Shown here piece by piece: positions 8,867 through 17,831 of a DNA stretch of 64,000 bases. Positions within the stretch are counted from its first letter, which is position 1, and every line of letters begins with the position of its first letter. The stretch comes from Sinorhizobium medicae (lineage in GTDB: Bacteria > Pseudomonadota > Alphaproteobacteria > Rhizobiales > Rhizobiaceae). The translations under genes and the position numbers were made by a program. The stretch covers positions 1-64,000 of the forward strand of contig NZ_VITA01000018.1 in the NCBI RefSeq assembly GCF_007827695.1. Direction: 5' to 3'. The notes under the pieces were generated by a model that had not been told where the DNA came from, searched no databases, and saw nothing but the letters and a program-made list of their open reading frames with translations.

Positions 8867-9619
8867 ATGAAAATCGTGATCATTGGCGGAACGGGATTGA
8901 TCGGCTCCAAGACTGCTGACCGCCTACGAAAGAAAGGGCATGAGGTCATTGCCGCTGCCCCCAAAACCGGTGTTAACACCCTGACCGGCGAGGGCTTAGC
9001 GGAAGTACTTGAGAATACAGAAGTTGTGATCGACCTCGCGAACTCGCCTTCCTTTGAGGATAAGGCCGTGCTCGAATTCTTCCAGACCGCGGGCAGGAAC
9101 CTAATGGCCGCGGAAATGTATGCCGGCGTGAAACACCATATCGCGCTTTCCATCGTAGGCACCGATCGATTGCCGGACAGCGGCTATCTTCGAGCCAAGG
9201 TCGCCCAGGAAAAGATTATTCGGGAAGGCAACATTCCATATACAATCGTGCGTTCGACACAGTTCATGGAGTTTCTCGGCGGCATCGCCCAAGAGGGCAC
9301 GGTCGGGGATACCGCCCGCTTGTCGACGGGTTTCCTGCAGCCGATCGCGTCCGACGACGTAGCTGATTTCGTAGCTGAGGCAGCCCTTGTTGTGCCAGCC
9401 AACGGCATCATCGAAATCTGCGGTCCCGAGCGAGCGCGGCTGTGCGACTTCGCGGCGCGCTACCTCAAGGCGATCGGAGATACCCGCAACGTTGTCGCAG
9501 ATCCGCAGGCCCGGTATTTCGGGGCCAAGTTGGAGGACGGGTCACTCGTCTCCGACAATCATCCTCGCATCGGCCGCATCCGTTTCGATGACTGGTTTGC
9601 GACAACACTGAGAAAATAA
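8867..9619 (+). CDS. NmrA/atypical SDR family NAD(P)-binding protein
   Basis: A 250-residue extended-SDR protein with the glycine loop GGTGLIGS at residues 7-14. It then shows the NmrA-like pattern of a variable middle, with the segment YLRAKVAQEKIIREGNIPYT where the usual tyrosine-lysine pair is replaced by a lysine-rich helix. These proteins act as NAD(P)H-dependent reductases or redox-sensing binders. A good ribosome-binding site (ggaggt) precedes the ATG at 8867. The next gene encodes an exported cupin, separated by a GC-rich hairpin. Confidence 0.82.
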   Translation: MKIVIIGGTGLIGSKTADRLRKKGHEVIAAAPKTGVNTLTGEGLAEVLENTEVVIDLANSPSFEDKAVLEFFQTAGRNLMAAEMYAGVKHHIALSIVGTDRLPDSGYLRAKVAQEKIIREGNIPYTIVRSTQFMEFLGGIAQEGTVGDTARLSTGFLQPIASDDVADFVAEAALVVPANGIIEICGPERARLCDFAARYLKAIGDTRNVVADPQARYFGAKLEDGSLVSDNHPRIGRIRFDDWFATTLRK

Positions 9620-9629
9620 AGAGCACACG

Positions 9630-9648
9630 GGCCGCCTGCGGGGCGGCC
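9630..9648. terminator. GC-rich intergenic hairpin
   Basis: GGCCGCC and GGCGGCC pair perfectly (7 bp) around a 5-base loop, ten bases after the stop of the NmrA-type gene. There is no T-run, so it is a weak terminator or a processing hairpin before the cupin gene. Confidence 0.4.
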
Positions 9649-9677
9649 GGTGCCCCACTCACGAAAGGACGATAGAC

Positions 9678-10103
9678 ATGATCAAGTCATTGCATTTTGC
9701 CGTTGCGTTGACGGTTCTCCTAGCAGGTGCGGCTCTTGCACATGATGCGCTGGACGGCGGCGAGGGCGCGAAGATTACGGTGGTCTATGACCATGAATTG
9801 CCGAACGTTCCCGGCAAGAGCATGAAAGGCGTTCTCGTCGAATATGCTCCGGGCGGGTTCTCGGAAGGCCACACGCATCCAGTGTCCTCCTTCATTTACG
9901 CTACCGTTCTCGAAGGCGCGATCCGCAGTCAGGTTAATGACGGTCCCGTCGCGGTTTATAAGGCGGGTGAAAGCTTTTCGGAATTGCCAGGCGACCGCCA
10001 TGGTCTAAGTGAAAACGCCAGCAAGAGTCACCCGGCAAAGCTGCTCGCTGTCTTCGTGGTCGATACCGCTGAGCAGGAATTGATCTACCCGATCAAGAAA
10101 TAG
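9678..10103 (+). CDS. Exported cupin-domain protein
   Basis: A 141-residue protein with a clear Sec signal peptide (residues 1-21, hydrophobic core ending GAALA before HDAL), so the mature protein is periplasmic. The cupin motif GGFSEGHTHPVSSFIYATVLEG supplies two metal-ligand histidines, and ELPGDRHGLSENAS the later histidine. It resembles small cupins found near redox or quinone-metabolising genes; no enzyme activity can be assigned. An aaagga ribosome-binding site precedes the ATG, and a strong terminator follows. Confidence 0.83.
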   Translation: MIKSLHFAVALTVLLAGAALAHDALDGGEGAKITVVYDHELPNVPGKSMKGVLVEYAPGGFSEGHTHPVSSFIYATVLEGAIRSQVNDGPVAVYKAGESFSELPGDRHGLSENASKSHPAKLLAVFVVDTAEQELIYPIKK

Positions 10104-10110
10104 TCTATCA

Positions 10111-10145
10111 GGCCGGGCTTGCAGTGCTGCTGCCCGGCCGTTCTT
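10111..10145 (+). terminator. Rho-independent terminator after the cupin gene
   Basis: A perfect 8-bp stem (GGCCGGGC and GCCCGGCC) with a 13-base loop is followed by gttctt. It lies eight bases past the cupin stop codon, ending the 7.8-10.1 kb transcription unit. Confidence 0.7.
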
Positions 10146-10173
10146 AGATGCAACCATAATCGGTGATTATGCC

Positions 10174-11211
10174 ATGTTTGGTGATGACAATTTCGTGCCT
10201 GTTATTCTGGTCAACCTCCTGGGTACTGCCGGCATCGTTGTTTGGCACATCCAGGGCGGCAACCGCCCGACGAGCCGCTTGCTCCTCCAGATCCTGTTCT
10301 TTACCGGCATGAGCCTCGTGCTCTATATGGCAGGCATCGCACCTCATCGGCCAGACGGTCTCTATACGCAGGGCTTTGGTGCGCTGCTTTCCAAATCAGC
10401 CAGGATCCTGTGGTGGACTCATCTCGCCTGGGCGATCATCGGGTTCATCCAAATCTACTTCAGATTGAACCGCAAGCCACGCGAAGCGCGTCTCATCCAG
10501 GATATGGCCATAGCCATCATCTATCTAGGCGTGGCGCTGTCCGTAATCGGTTTCGTCTTCGACATGCCGGTTGGCACGTTGGTCACAACGTCGGGCGTGA
10601 TAGCCGTTATCTTCGGCCTTGCGTTGCAGAATACGCTCGGAGACGTCTTTTCCGGCATCGCGCTGACACTCGGCAGAGCCTATGCAATAGGCGACTGGAT
10701 CCATTTGACCGACGGAACCGAGGGGCGCATCATCGAAACCAACTGGCGCTCCACCAACCTGCTGACCGTTACCCACAACGTCGTCGTGCTGCCGAACAGC
10801 ATCCTAGCAAAGCAGGGAGTGACAAATCTCAGCCGTCCTGACGAGACCCACCAAATCGCGGTGCGTGTGCGCATCGCCGCAACGCAAGCACCGCGCCTTG
10901 TCGACGAAGTCATGCGGTCTGTGCTACAATCCAGCGTCCTGATCATCAAGAATCCACCGCCGGTCGTCGTCCTAAAAGCCATCGACGCCATCGCCATCGA
11001 AGTCGAGCTGCAATTTCACGTCGACAGCGTTGCCGTTCGAACGCCGGCCAGGAACGAGATCGTAGACTTGATCCATGATCAATGCAAAGTAAGAGGGCTT
11101 TCTCTGGCCATGCCTGCCGAAAGCCTCGCTTTCGTGCCGGCACCGATGGGAAACAATGCTGCCGTGAGCAACGATTCATTCATCTCGATCGATCTAGGTC
11201 GCCGCCGATAA
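10174..11211 (+). CDS. MscS-family mechanosensitive channel
   Basis: A 345-residue inner-membrane protein. Four or five hydrophobic helices are followed by the MscS pore helix, TSGVIAVIFGLALQNTLGDVFSG, then the soluble beta domain signature GDWIHLTDGTEGRIIETNWRST and LPNSILAKQGVTN. Such channels release solutes on osmotic downshock. Some rhizobial relatives carry a C-terminal cyclic-nucleotide domain; this one stops soon after the alpha/beta vestibule (ending DLGRRR), so it is the short form or has lost that domain. It stands alone after a terminator. Confidence 0.88.
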   Translation: MFGDDNFVPVILVNLLGTAGIVVWHIQGGNRPTSRLLLQILFFTGMSLVLYMAGIAPHRPDGLYTQGFGALLSKSARILWWTHLAWAIIGFIQIYFRLNRKPREARLIQDMAIAIIYLGVALSVIGFVFDMPVGTLVTTSGVIAVIFGLALQNTLGDVFSGIALTLGRAYAIGDWIHLTDGTEGRIIETNWRSTNLLTVTHNVVVLPNSILAKQGVTNLSRPDETHQIAVRVRIAATQAPRLVDEVMRSVLQSSVLIIKNPPPVVVLKAIDAIAIEVELQFHVDSVAVRTPARNEIVDLIHDQCKVRGLSLAMPAESLAFVPAPMGNNAAVSNDSFISIDLGRRR

Positions 11212-11606
11212 AATCCTTCTCCACCGTTGCCCTATTCATAAAGCCGCAAGCTGAAGACCAACATTGACTCCGAATAGGTGTGAATCGATTTCAAGGCAGA
11301 TATCTTGCGGAGAGCTCAGCCATAGATGAGCGCGCGATCCCGTCCAAGTTGATGATGCCCCAATGGAGCGACCATTGGGCCTTGACGCCGGTGACGACCG
11401 CGGTGAGCGCGGACCGTGAACTGATAATAAACGTACTGTTTTCTGGATGGCTCGTCCCGGACAGCGCTAACGCGACCTTGCGAGCGTTCAAGCGCCCTCT
11501 CACGACTGACAGGAGAAGGCTTCTATGCGATGGAGCGTGTTACGAGGTGGATCGTAATATAACGAGCTGCGCTCGTGCCATAGGCAGCTCGCATAGTGTG
11601 ATGCAT
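11212..11606. other. Intergenic stretch without recognisable gene
   Basis: This lies between convergent genes (the MscS channel and the NDH-2-like flavoprotein). No convincing frame, repeat or terminator was found. Confidence 0.4.
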
Positions 11607-12812
11607 TCAGAGCTTCGTTACACGCTCAGGATCGGCGGAGGCCAACGCGGCCGCGCGCTCAGGCTGCGGCGGATAGATCCAGACGGTGTTGATCTCCTGC
11701 TTGGCCGCCTTCGCTTTCTCGCCGACCATCTCTACCATACCGTCCCAGCCTCGGGTGAAGAGTGCTCCGGCATCGCCGAGGTCCAAGCAAGTGACATAGG
11801 CCTCCTGGTGGTATTGCCGTGTCGCTACGCCCAACAGTTCGGCGGCGGCATTGTTGCCCGCGAAGGCGCCCATGCGCGTGGCGTGCTGGCATGACATCAG
11901 TGCGTAGTTGCCGCAGTTGTCGCAAGCGGCACGCGCTGCGTCCCCGGCGGCGAAGATGCCAGGCACGGACGGCACACGCAAGCAGCCGTCGACCAGCAGC
12001 CGGTCGAACTTATCGCGTTCGCCGGGGATTTTTGTGGTCAGCGGATTGGCGCGCATGCCTCCCGCCCAGATCACGGTCATGGTTTCGATATGCTCGCCGG
12101 TACTCAATGTCAAACCTGACTTATCCAGCGATGAAACCCCGGCGTTGAGCCGCGTTTCAACGCCGAGCTTGCGCAGTGCTTCCTCGATGACCGGCCGAGG
12201 ACCTTCGCCCATATCGGGAGCGACCGCACTGCTGCGATCGATGATAATGACGCGGGGATAAGCGGGTTTGTCGAACAAGGTCCTCAGCCGCGATTGCATT
12301 CCGGTCGCCGCCTCGATTCCTGTGAAGCCGGCGCCGGCAACAACGATGGTGTCGCGCGCGGCCGAAGCCGGCATCTTCGCAAGCTCGTGGAGATGGCGAT
12401 CGAGGGCGATAGCATCATCGATGTTATCGATGCTGAAGGGGTATTCGGCAAGGCCGGGAATATTCGGGCGGAACAGCCTGCTGCCGGTGGCAATCACAAG
12501 GCGATGGTACTGAAGGGGCTTTCGTTCGTGCTTGGCATTGACGACGTCGATGGTGCGGGCCTTCGGGTCAATCTCTTCGACGCTGCCCTGCACATAGGCG
12601 ACATCGATTGCGTCAAATACAGCCTGCAGAGGTGCCGTCAGGGTTTCTGGCTTCGGCTCGTAAAGCCGGGGGCGGATGACGAGCGTCGGTTCCGGTGACA
12701 CCAGCGCGATTTCGAGCTCTTCGGGCGAAATTCCTTCGATATCGCGCAAGCGGGCTGCGGAAAGTGCGGCGTACATGCCAGCAAAGCCGGCGCCCACTAT
12801 TACAAGTCTCAT
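11607..12812 (-). CDS. NDH-2-like FAD-dependent NAD(P)H oxidoreductase
   Basis: A 401-residue pyridine-nucleotide-disulfide-fold flavoprotein. The FAD loop GAGFAGMYAA is at the N-terminus, the NAD loop VVAGAGFTGIEAATGMQ in the middle, and the second FAD motif GIFAAGDAA near residue 310. This resembles type II NADH dehydrogenases and carotenoid/quinone reductases that pass electrons to the quinone pool without pumping. I chose the ATG at 12812, which begins directly at the Rossmann strand MRLVIVGAGFAG. No disulfide pair is seen at the active-site position. The next gene upstream on the same strand is the alpha/beta hydrolase. Confidence 0.85.
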   Translation of the reverse strand: MRLVIVGAGFAGMYAALSAARLRDIEGISPEELEIALVSPEPTLVIRPRLYEPKPETLTAPLQAVFDAIDVAYVQGSVEEIDPKARTIDVVNAKHERKPLQYHRLVIATGSRLFRPNIPGLAEYPFSIDNIDDAIALDRHLHELAKMPASAARDTIVVAGAGFTGIEAATGMQSRLRTLFDKPAYPRVIIIDRSSAVAPDMGEGPRPVIEEALRKLGVETRLNAGVSSLDKSGLTLSTGEHIETMTVIWAGGMRANPLTTKIPGERDKFDRLLVDGCLRVPSVPGIFAAGDAARAACDNCGNYALMSCQHATRMGAFAGNNAAAELLGVATRQYHQEAYVTCLDLGDAGALFTRGWDGMVEMVGEKAKAAKQEINTVWIYPPQPERAAALASADPERVTKL

Positions 12813-12926
12813 ATTATTCACTCCGAAATCTGTAGTTTCCGAGGGCCGCGCGTCACCGTTGCCGCTTCTGGTGGGCGGCGAGATGTTCGGCAATCGATGG
12901 CGCGCGGATTCGTGAAGCGATGTCGC

Positions 12927-13757
12927 TTAGCCGGCGATGAACGCCAGCACGTCGGCATTGATGACATCTGCATGGGTCGTGCACAGCCCATGCGGCAGAT
13001 TCTCGTAGATCTTCAGCGTCCCGGCCTGCAGGAGCTTCGCCGACAACGGAGCAGATGCGCCGATCGGGACGATCTGGTCGTCATCGCCATGCAACACCAG
13101 CGCCGGCACTGTGATGCTCTTCAGGTCCTCGGTGAAATCTGTTTCCGAGAATGCCTTGATGCCATCGTAATGCGCTTTCGCACCGCCCATCATACCCTGA
13201 CGCCACCAGTTTGAGATGACCGCCTGCGAAGGCTCCGAACCCGGGCGGTTGTAACCATAGAACGGGCCACTCGGAAAATCGTGATAGAACTGCGAACGGT
13301 TCGCGACCAGTTGGCTGCGCAATCCGTCGAATGCGTCGATAGGCAAGCCGCCGGGATTGGCGGCGGTCTTCAGCATCAATGGCGGCACGGCCGCAATCAG
13401 GATTAGTTTGGCAACGCGGCCCTTCCCGTAACGTGCGACATACCGCGCGGCTTCACCGCCCCCGGTAGAGTGTCCGACGTGGATAGCGTTGCGAAGATCG
13501 AGGTAGTCGATCATTGCGGCAACATCGGAGGCATAGTGATCCATGTCGTGACCGTCGCTCACCTGGTTAGACCGGCCATGACCGCGGCGATCATGAGCGA
13601 TCACGCGAAAGCCCTTGCTGAGGAAGAAGAGCATCTGATTATCCCAATCGTCGGAGCTGAGCGGCCAGCCGTGGTGAAAGACGATCGGTTGAGCGGACTT
13701 CGGTCCCCAGTCTTTGTAGAAAAGTTGAACACCGTTGCTGGTTGTAATGGAGGTCAT
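12927..13757 (-). CDS. Alpha/beta hydrolase, cofactor-free chloroperoxidase-like
   Basis: A protein of about 276 residues. The catalytic machinery is complete: oxyanion region [11 protein letters not shown], nucleophile serine in [14 protein letters not shown], acid in [11 protein letters not shown], and histidine in [12 protein letters not shown]. The full pattern matches non-heme haloperoxidase/esterase-type hydrolases. The ATG at 13757 with aggat upstream gives the family start [18 protein letters not shown]. An AraC-type regulator is encoded upstream on the same strand, ~420 bp away, and may control it. Confidence 0.88.
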   Translation of the reverse strand: MTSITTSNGVQLFYKDWGPKSAQPIVFHHGWPLSSDDWDNQMLFFLSKGFRVIAHDRRGHGRSNQVSDGHDMDHYASDVAAMIDYLDLRNAIHVGHSTGGGEAARYVARYGKGRVAKLILIAAVPPLMLKTAANPGGLPIDAFDGLRSQLVANRSQFYHDFPSGPFYGYNRPGSEPSQAVISNWWRQGMMGGAKAHYDGIKAFSETDFTEDLKSITVPALVLHGDDDQIVPIGASAPLSAKLLQAGTLKIYENLPHGLCTTHADVINADVLAFIAG

Positions 13758-14178
13758 TGTGCAGATCCTTTGTAAAATAATTGTTTCGTTGACCGTCATC
13801 GATTCGAACGGATCGTTGCTAAAATTGGTTACATGCAAGCCGCCACGGGTCGTTACGATTGACCCCTAATCGGTCTCATCCCACACCCAACCTCTGTTTT
13901 CGCAGGATCCATTGGCATGGACGCAATGGTGGTTTAGCGGAACAGGTCTCCCGCTGCGCCAGAGCGATTGGCGCTATTGCAGAGCGATTGCGGTTTAGCC
14001 GATGCGGCGCGGTTCATCGCAACGTTTTACACGGCCATGGCTGTCCGCAAGGCACAATGACGCCGCGACCGACGCATGCCAAGCGGATCGCGAAGCACGG
14101 TTGTGTGCCCGATCCGATCGCGTGCAAGCGAAGAACGAGAGAGTCCCGAACCTGAGGGAGGGCGAAAGGAGATCGCGG
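13758..14178. other. Regulatory stretch between the AraC and hydrolase genes
   Basis: No gene was recognised. An 11-base direct repeat, cagagcgattg, occurs twice about 19 bases apart near 13960-13990. That could be an AraC-type half-site pair, since such sites are often spaced by two helical turns. This is tentative. Confidence 0.3.
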
Positions 14179-15129
14179 TCAGCCGTGGCGGCGGCGCCAA
14201 TCTGTCGGTGTTTCACCGGTCAATTTGCGGAACGCAGCTGCAAATGCAGTTTGCGAGGCATACCCGAGGGAAGCTGCGACCAACGCGATCGATTGTTGAG
14301 GATCACGTAGCATGTTTATGGCCTGCTCGAGTCGATATTGACGCAGCCAGTTGTGAGGTGAAAGCCCCGTGCTTTCCTTGAAGGCCCGACAGAAATGAAA
14401 CCGCGACAGCCCGGAATCGGCAGCAAGGGCCGCAAGGGAGACGTCGGCGTCCGCGTCCGACCGTAATCGTTCGACGGCCCTGCGCAGAACGCTCGGCGCG
14501 AGGCCGCCGACCGCCGGCCGATAGCTCGGCGCCCTGCCAGTGTGCGCAGCCAGCAGGCGCGTGGCCAGAAGGTCGGTCAACTGCTGCCTGAACAGTGTAT
14601 CCAGTGCCGTATTGCCTTCTAAGACATCGGCCGCACTCAGGAGCAATCGGGATGTAATGTGGTCCGGATGCGCGGTTCGCTCCAGGAGGTCGGTCGGAGT
14701 GAATGTATCGGTTTCGTCGGCAATGCGCGTCAGTGTCGCGTGGGGAAGATAGAGCTGCACGACATCCACCGGCTTTGGAATATCCCAGCGGGAGCTTGAC
14801 CCAGCTGGAATGATGATCACCACCCCGCGACGAAACGTTCCGCTCTCGATCGATCTTCCGGACCGCCTTTCCATGCGTTGTATCGCGCCGTTATAAGCCA
14901 TGATGACGTGATCGGTCATAGGCTCGACGACGTCATGCAAGGCGTCGTGATGCCAATGGGCGATTGCGCCGCCGGACGGGTCTGCCGCTAGATGGACCGG
15001 CTCAGTCCCGAGAACGCGTGACATTTCGTTCGCGGGATTCCGGTTAACATCGGGCATCTCGTGCCGATGTGCGTCGATTGTCTCAGCCGGAGAGCTTTCG
15101 GCAGGTTCGCTGGCGGAAGGCAAACTCAT
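14179..15129 (-). CDS. AraC-family transcriptional regulator
   Basis: A 316-residue regulator. The C-terminal ~100 residues form the double helix-turn-helix: VSLAALAADSGLSRFHFCRAFKESTG, then QSIALVAASLGYASQTAFAAAFRK ending TGETPTDWRR. The N-terminal part is a degenerate cupin-like sensing domain. The region resembles AraC proteins that control hydrolases and SDR enzymes. The alpha/beta hydrolase at 12927-13757 lies downstream on the same strand and is the nearest plausible target. Confidence 0.87.
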   Translation of the reverse strand: MSLPSASEPAESSPAETIDAHRHEMPDVNRNPANEMSRVLGTEPVHLAADPSGGAIAHWHHDALHDVVEPMTDHVIMAYNGAIQRMERRSGRSIESGTFRRGVVIIIPAGSSSRWDIPKPVDVVQLYLPHATLTRIADETDTFTPTDLLERTAHPDHITSRLLLSAADVLEGNTALDTLFRQQLTDLLATRLLAAHTGRAPSYRPAVGGLAPSVLRRAVERLRSDADADVSLAALAADSGLSRFHFCRAFKESTGLSPHNWLRQYRLEQAINMLRDPQQSIALVAASLGYASQTAFAAAFRKLTGETPTDWRRRHG

Positions 15130-15544
15130 CGATGCACGTTCTTTAGGTGCTGCAGCTTATGTGCGATGTCGGTGGTACTCGCAGCATGAACGTACGTCGG
15201 CCTATGGCGGCCGAATTTGTCAGTCCTACTACGCATTTATCCCCCAATGTCGCGAGCGATTTCGCAGTGCTCCCCGATATTCGCACGTTTCTTGTATTGA
15301 GCAAATATTACAAATATTCGAAGGAAAACTTCCTGTTCAATAGAGACTACAATGGTCATTGCAGTTCGCTCCTAATCGTACCAGGGTTTAGCGAAGGGAG
15401 TCCAACGCTGCCATATTGTCCGGTCAGCGTTGGGGGGGGTAGAGAGCCGATCGATGGTCGCGTTGGACAGTGAAAGGTGGGCTCACTGCTACTGACCAGT
15501 CTAAGATCGCTTCGGCAGAATTGGCGCCATTTCTCTCACTCCTT
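15130..15544. other. Intergenic stretch with AT-rich promoter-like patch
   Basis: No gene was recognised between the AraC start and the SDR stop. Around 15300-15325 a short direct repeat (aaatatt twice, two bases apart) stands out as AT-rich against the GC-rich background. It may be a remnant or the AraC promoter area. Confidence 0.3.
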
Positions 15545-16294
15545 TCAAGCCAAGGTCATACCGCCGTCGACATGCAACTCTACGCCATTGACGAAGCTAC
15601 CCGCCTCAGAGGCGAGAAAGAGAGCGGCGCGGGCCAGTTCTTCGGGCTGTCCGAGACGGCCAGCCGGGATGATGGTAGCCAAATGGCTTTCGAGCGCCGG
15701 GCGATCGGCATCCGAAACTCCAAGCTTGCCGAGGATCGCAGTATCTACCGGTCCCGGGCTCAAGATGTTAACGCGGATCTTTCGGGGCTTGAACTCGATC
15801 GCCCAGTTCTTTGCAAATGCGGCGATGGCGGCTTTGGAGCCGGCATAAACGGCATGATCCGGCAGAACTTTCGTGGCAGCCAGCGAGCTCGTGACAATGA
15901 TATTGCCACCATCGCGGATCAACGGTTCCATCGCCTGCACGCCAAAAAACACTCCGCGCGTATTGGTGGCGAAGTGCCTGTCATAGTCTTCCGGTGTGAC
16001 GGTGCCGGAAGCGGTAAGGTTGATGATCCCGGCGTTGGCCATGTAGATGTCCAAGCTGCCAAACCGGCTCTTCACTATCTCTGCAAGCTTTTGATGGTGT
16101 TCAAGGTCGGCAACATCGCCAACGATGCCAATGACGCCGTTGCCTATTTCATCCACCACCTGATCTACGACGTTCTGTCGCCGGCCTGTGATAAGAACCT
16201 GCGCGCCTTCCTGTGCAAACAAGCGCGCAGTCGCCTTGCCGATACCGCTGTTCCCGCCGGTAATCACGGCAACCTTGTCTTTCAAATGTTGCAT
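15545..16294 (-). CDS. SDR-family oxidoreductase
   Basis: A 249-residue classical short-chain dehydrogenase. The NADP-loop TGGNSGIGKATA is at residues 13-24, NAG in YMANAGII, catalytic serine in VTSSLA, and the Y-x3-K pair in VYAGSKAAIAAF. The C-terminal dimer end VELHVDGGM is intact. Close relatives reduce small aldehydes and ketones or act as quinone reductases. It is divergent from a LysR gene 96 bp away, the standard arrangement in which the regulator controls the SDR. Confidence 0.88.
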   Translation of the reverse strand: MQHLKDKVAVITGGNSGIGKATARLFAQEGAQVLITGRRQNVVDQVVDEIGNGVIGIVGDVADLEHHQKLAEIVKSRFGSLDIYMANAGIINLTASGTVTPEDYDRHFATNTRGVFFGVQAMEPLIRDGGNIIVTSSLAATKVLPDHAVYAGSKAAIAAFAKNWAIEFKPRKIRVNILSPGPVDTAILGKLGVSDADRPALESHLATIIPAGRLGQPEELARAALFLASEAGSFVNGVELHVDGGMTLA

Positions 16295-16295
16295 T

Positions 16296-16330
16296 GTTTA
16301 TCTCCGTTTTCTGCTGAGACTGAGATAAAC
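16296..16330. promoter_or_regulatory. Perfect 9-bp inverted repeat at the SDR ribosome-binding site
   Basis: GTTTATCTC (16296-16304) and GAGATAAAC (16322-16330) are exact complements 17 bases apart. They lie immediately upstream of the SDR start codon in the 96-bp divergent SDR/LysR gap. The proximal arm includes the SDR Shine-Dalgarno (ggagataaac). It could be the LysR operator, an RNA hairpin hiding the ribosome-binding site, or both. Confidence 0.5.
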
Positions 16331-16390
16331 AGGAGTGCCTTGCGCCGTTAGATCACAGTCGGGCACATGAGCTGTGCCGGGGAGATGCAA

Positions 16391-17287
16391 ATGCCAAACC
16401 TATTGGGTGAGACGTCGGGATTAATGGCGTTTGTTCGGACCGTAGAAGCCGGATCTTTCAGCGCTGCAGCCCGCGATCTGAACACGACTCCATCGGCAGT
16501 CTCCAAAAGCGTTGCTCGGTTGGAAAAGAAAATCGGGACACGGCTTTTTTTCCGCACTACCCGTGCACTCACCCTTACCCAGGATGGCCAGCTTTTTTTC
16601 AAACGTGTGGCGCCGCTCCTGCGGGAACTCGATTCGAGCGACGATGCGATCCGGTCTCAAGCTGCACCGTCTGGACGGTTGCGCATCAGCATGCCCGGGG
16701 AACTGGCGCCATTACTGCTGCCTGGCCTGTTTGAGCGCTTTGCAACTGCCTATCCGGACCTACATCTCGATATCGGTTTGACGGACCGTTTTGTCGATCT
16801 TATCAGGGAAGACTATGACGTCGTTCTGCGTGTTGGAGATCCCAGACAGGGCGATCTCATTGTCCGTCACCTGGCAGATCTCCCAATGGTAGTGGTGGCA
16901 TCCTCGCCATTCCTGAAGAGTTGGGGATTGTTGGGATCCGCAGAGGCCCTGACAGGCGTTCCGTTCGCCCGATTTATGTCCGGTGGCATGGTATCGCCCT
17001 TGCGTTTGGCCGATGGAAGGACATTCATTCCCTCTGGGCGTGTTGACTGCGATTCTGGACGGGCTTTGATCTACGCCGCGCGGAGCGGTCTTGGTGCGGC
17101 TTATCTGCTAAGATGTTTGGTCGCCCGAGAGCTGAATGAGGGCGTCTTGCTCGACCTCGTACCCGAACTCGCCCTGCCCAAGCTACCGTTCAATGCTCTG
17201 CACGCCTTCGGGCGCACGGTGCCCTTGCGCGTAAAGTTGTTCTGCGACTTCATGGCGGGCGAAGCCAAAGCCCTTGCAGCGATTTGA
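16391..17287 (+). CDS. LysR-family transcriptional regulator
   Basis: A protein of about 298 residues with the LysR winged HTH near its start (SFSAAARDLNTTPSAVSKSVARLEKKIG) and a type-2 periplasmic-binding-like effector domain with the usual DLIREDYDVVLRVG and DSGRALIYAARSGLGAAYL. I prefer the ATG at 16391 because the ggggag ribosome-binding site is then at normal spacing; the ATG at 16385 would be too close. It is divergent from the SDR gene and likely regulates it. The LysR subgroup often governs such single dehydrogenase genes. Confidence 0.88.
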   Translation: MPNLLGETSGLMAFVRTVEAGSFSAAARDLNTTPSAVSKSVARLEKKIGTRLFFRTTRALTLTQDGQLFFKRVAPLLRELDSSDDAIRSQAAPSGRLRISMPGELAPLLLPGLFERFATAYPDLHLDIGLTDRFVDLIREDYDVVLRVGDPRQGDLIVRHLADLPMVVVASSPFLKSWGLLGSAEALTGVPFARFMSGGMVSPLRLADGRTFIPSGRVDCDSGRALIYAARSGLGAAYLLRCLVARELNEGVLLDLVPELALPKLPFNALHAFGRTVPLRVKLFCDFMAGEAKALAAI

Positions 17288-17415
17288 GCTTCACGACCAT
17301 TGGACTGGCGAGACATGCCGCCGATTTCGACGCCGCTGAGCGTTACGCTGGATTTGTTGCTGCAAGTTCCAAAGAGATTGCGCCGATATCGCCTGTGCCG
17401 CCTTGTTGCGTCGTG

Positions 17416-17622
17416 TTATCTCCGTTTGGCGTCCACGAAGCCCATGAGGAGGGCTCCGTCCGTTTCGCAGCGGCGCCGCAGCCGAGGGATCAGGTCCGCG
17501 GTGTCGCGGACGGGTTCGGGTGCGGAGATGATCCAGCCAGTCCCTCGGCGCTCGGCAACGCACATCCATCGCTTCTTACGGTCGACACTCCAATAGCAAT
17601 GAGCGACAACAGCCACAGACAT
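17416..17622 (-). pseudogene. Possible N-terminal remnant of a DUF429-like RNase H-fold protein
   Basis: A 68-residue frame starts MSVAVVAHCYWSVDRKKR after a gggagg ribosome-binding site. It continues with WMCVAERRGTGWIISAPEPV and ends DGALLMGF-VDAKRR. The pattern of a WS-aspartate start, then a lone LLMGF, resembles proteins that continue GFDFPIG; here the frame stops exactly there and no continuation was found. The remaining stretch from 17288 to 17831 holds nothing else I recognise. Confidence 0.3.
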
Positions 17623-17831
17623 TCCCGACCTCCCGCTTTGCACCATGTCCATGACGGCATCGCCATAGAGCGCCGGGCATCGAAGGGTGCGCGGACCAGC
17701 CGGTCGAAGGCGGTCCGGTTTTCGAGATAACTTTCGTAGCACGCGCTTGGGCGAACTCCAGACGCCAATGGACCCGCCATCCCGCGCTTGGAGGGCCGGT
17801 CATCGAGTGATTGCCGTAAGACTGTTTCGCT

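Noticed and set aside
13859-14155. Short plus-strand frames between the hydrolase and AraC genes
   Set aside because: No family resemblance; composition differs between overlapping frames as expected by chance.
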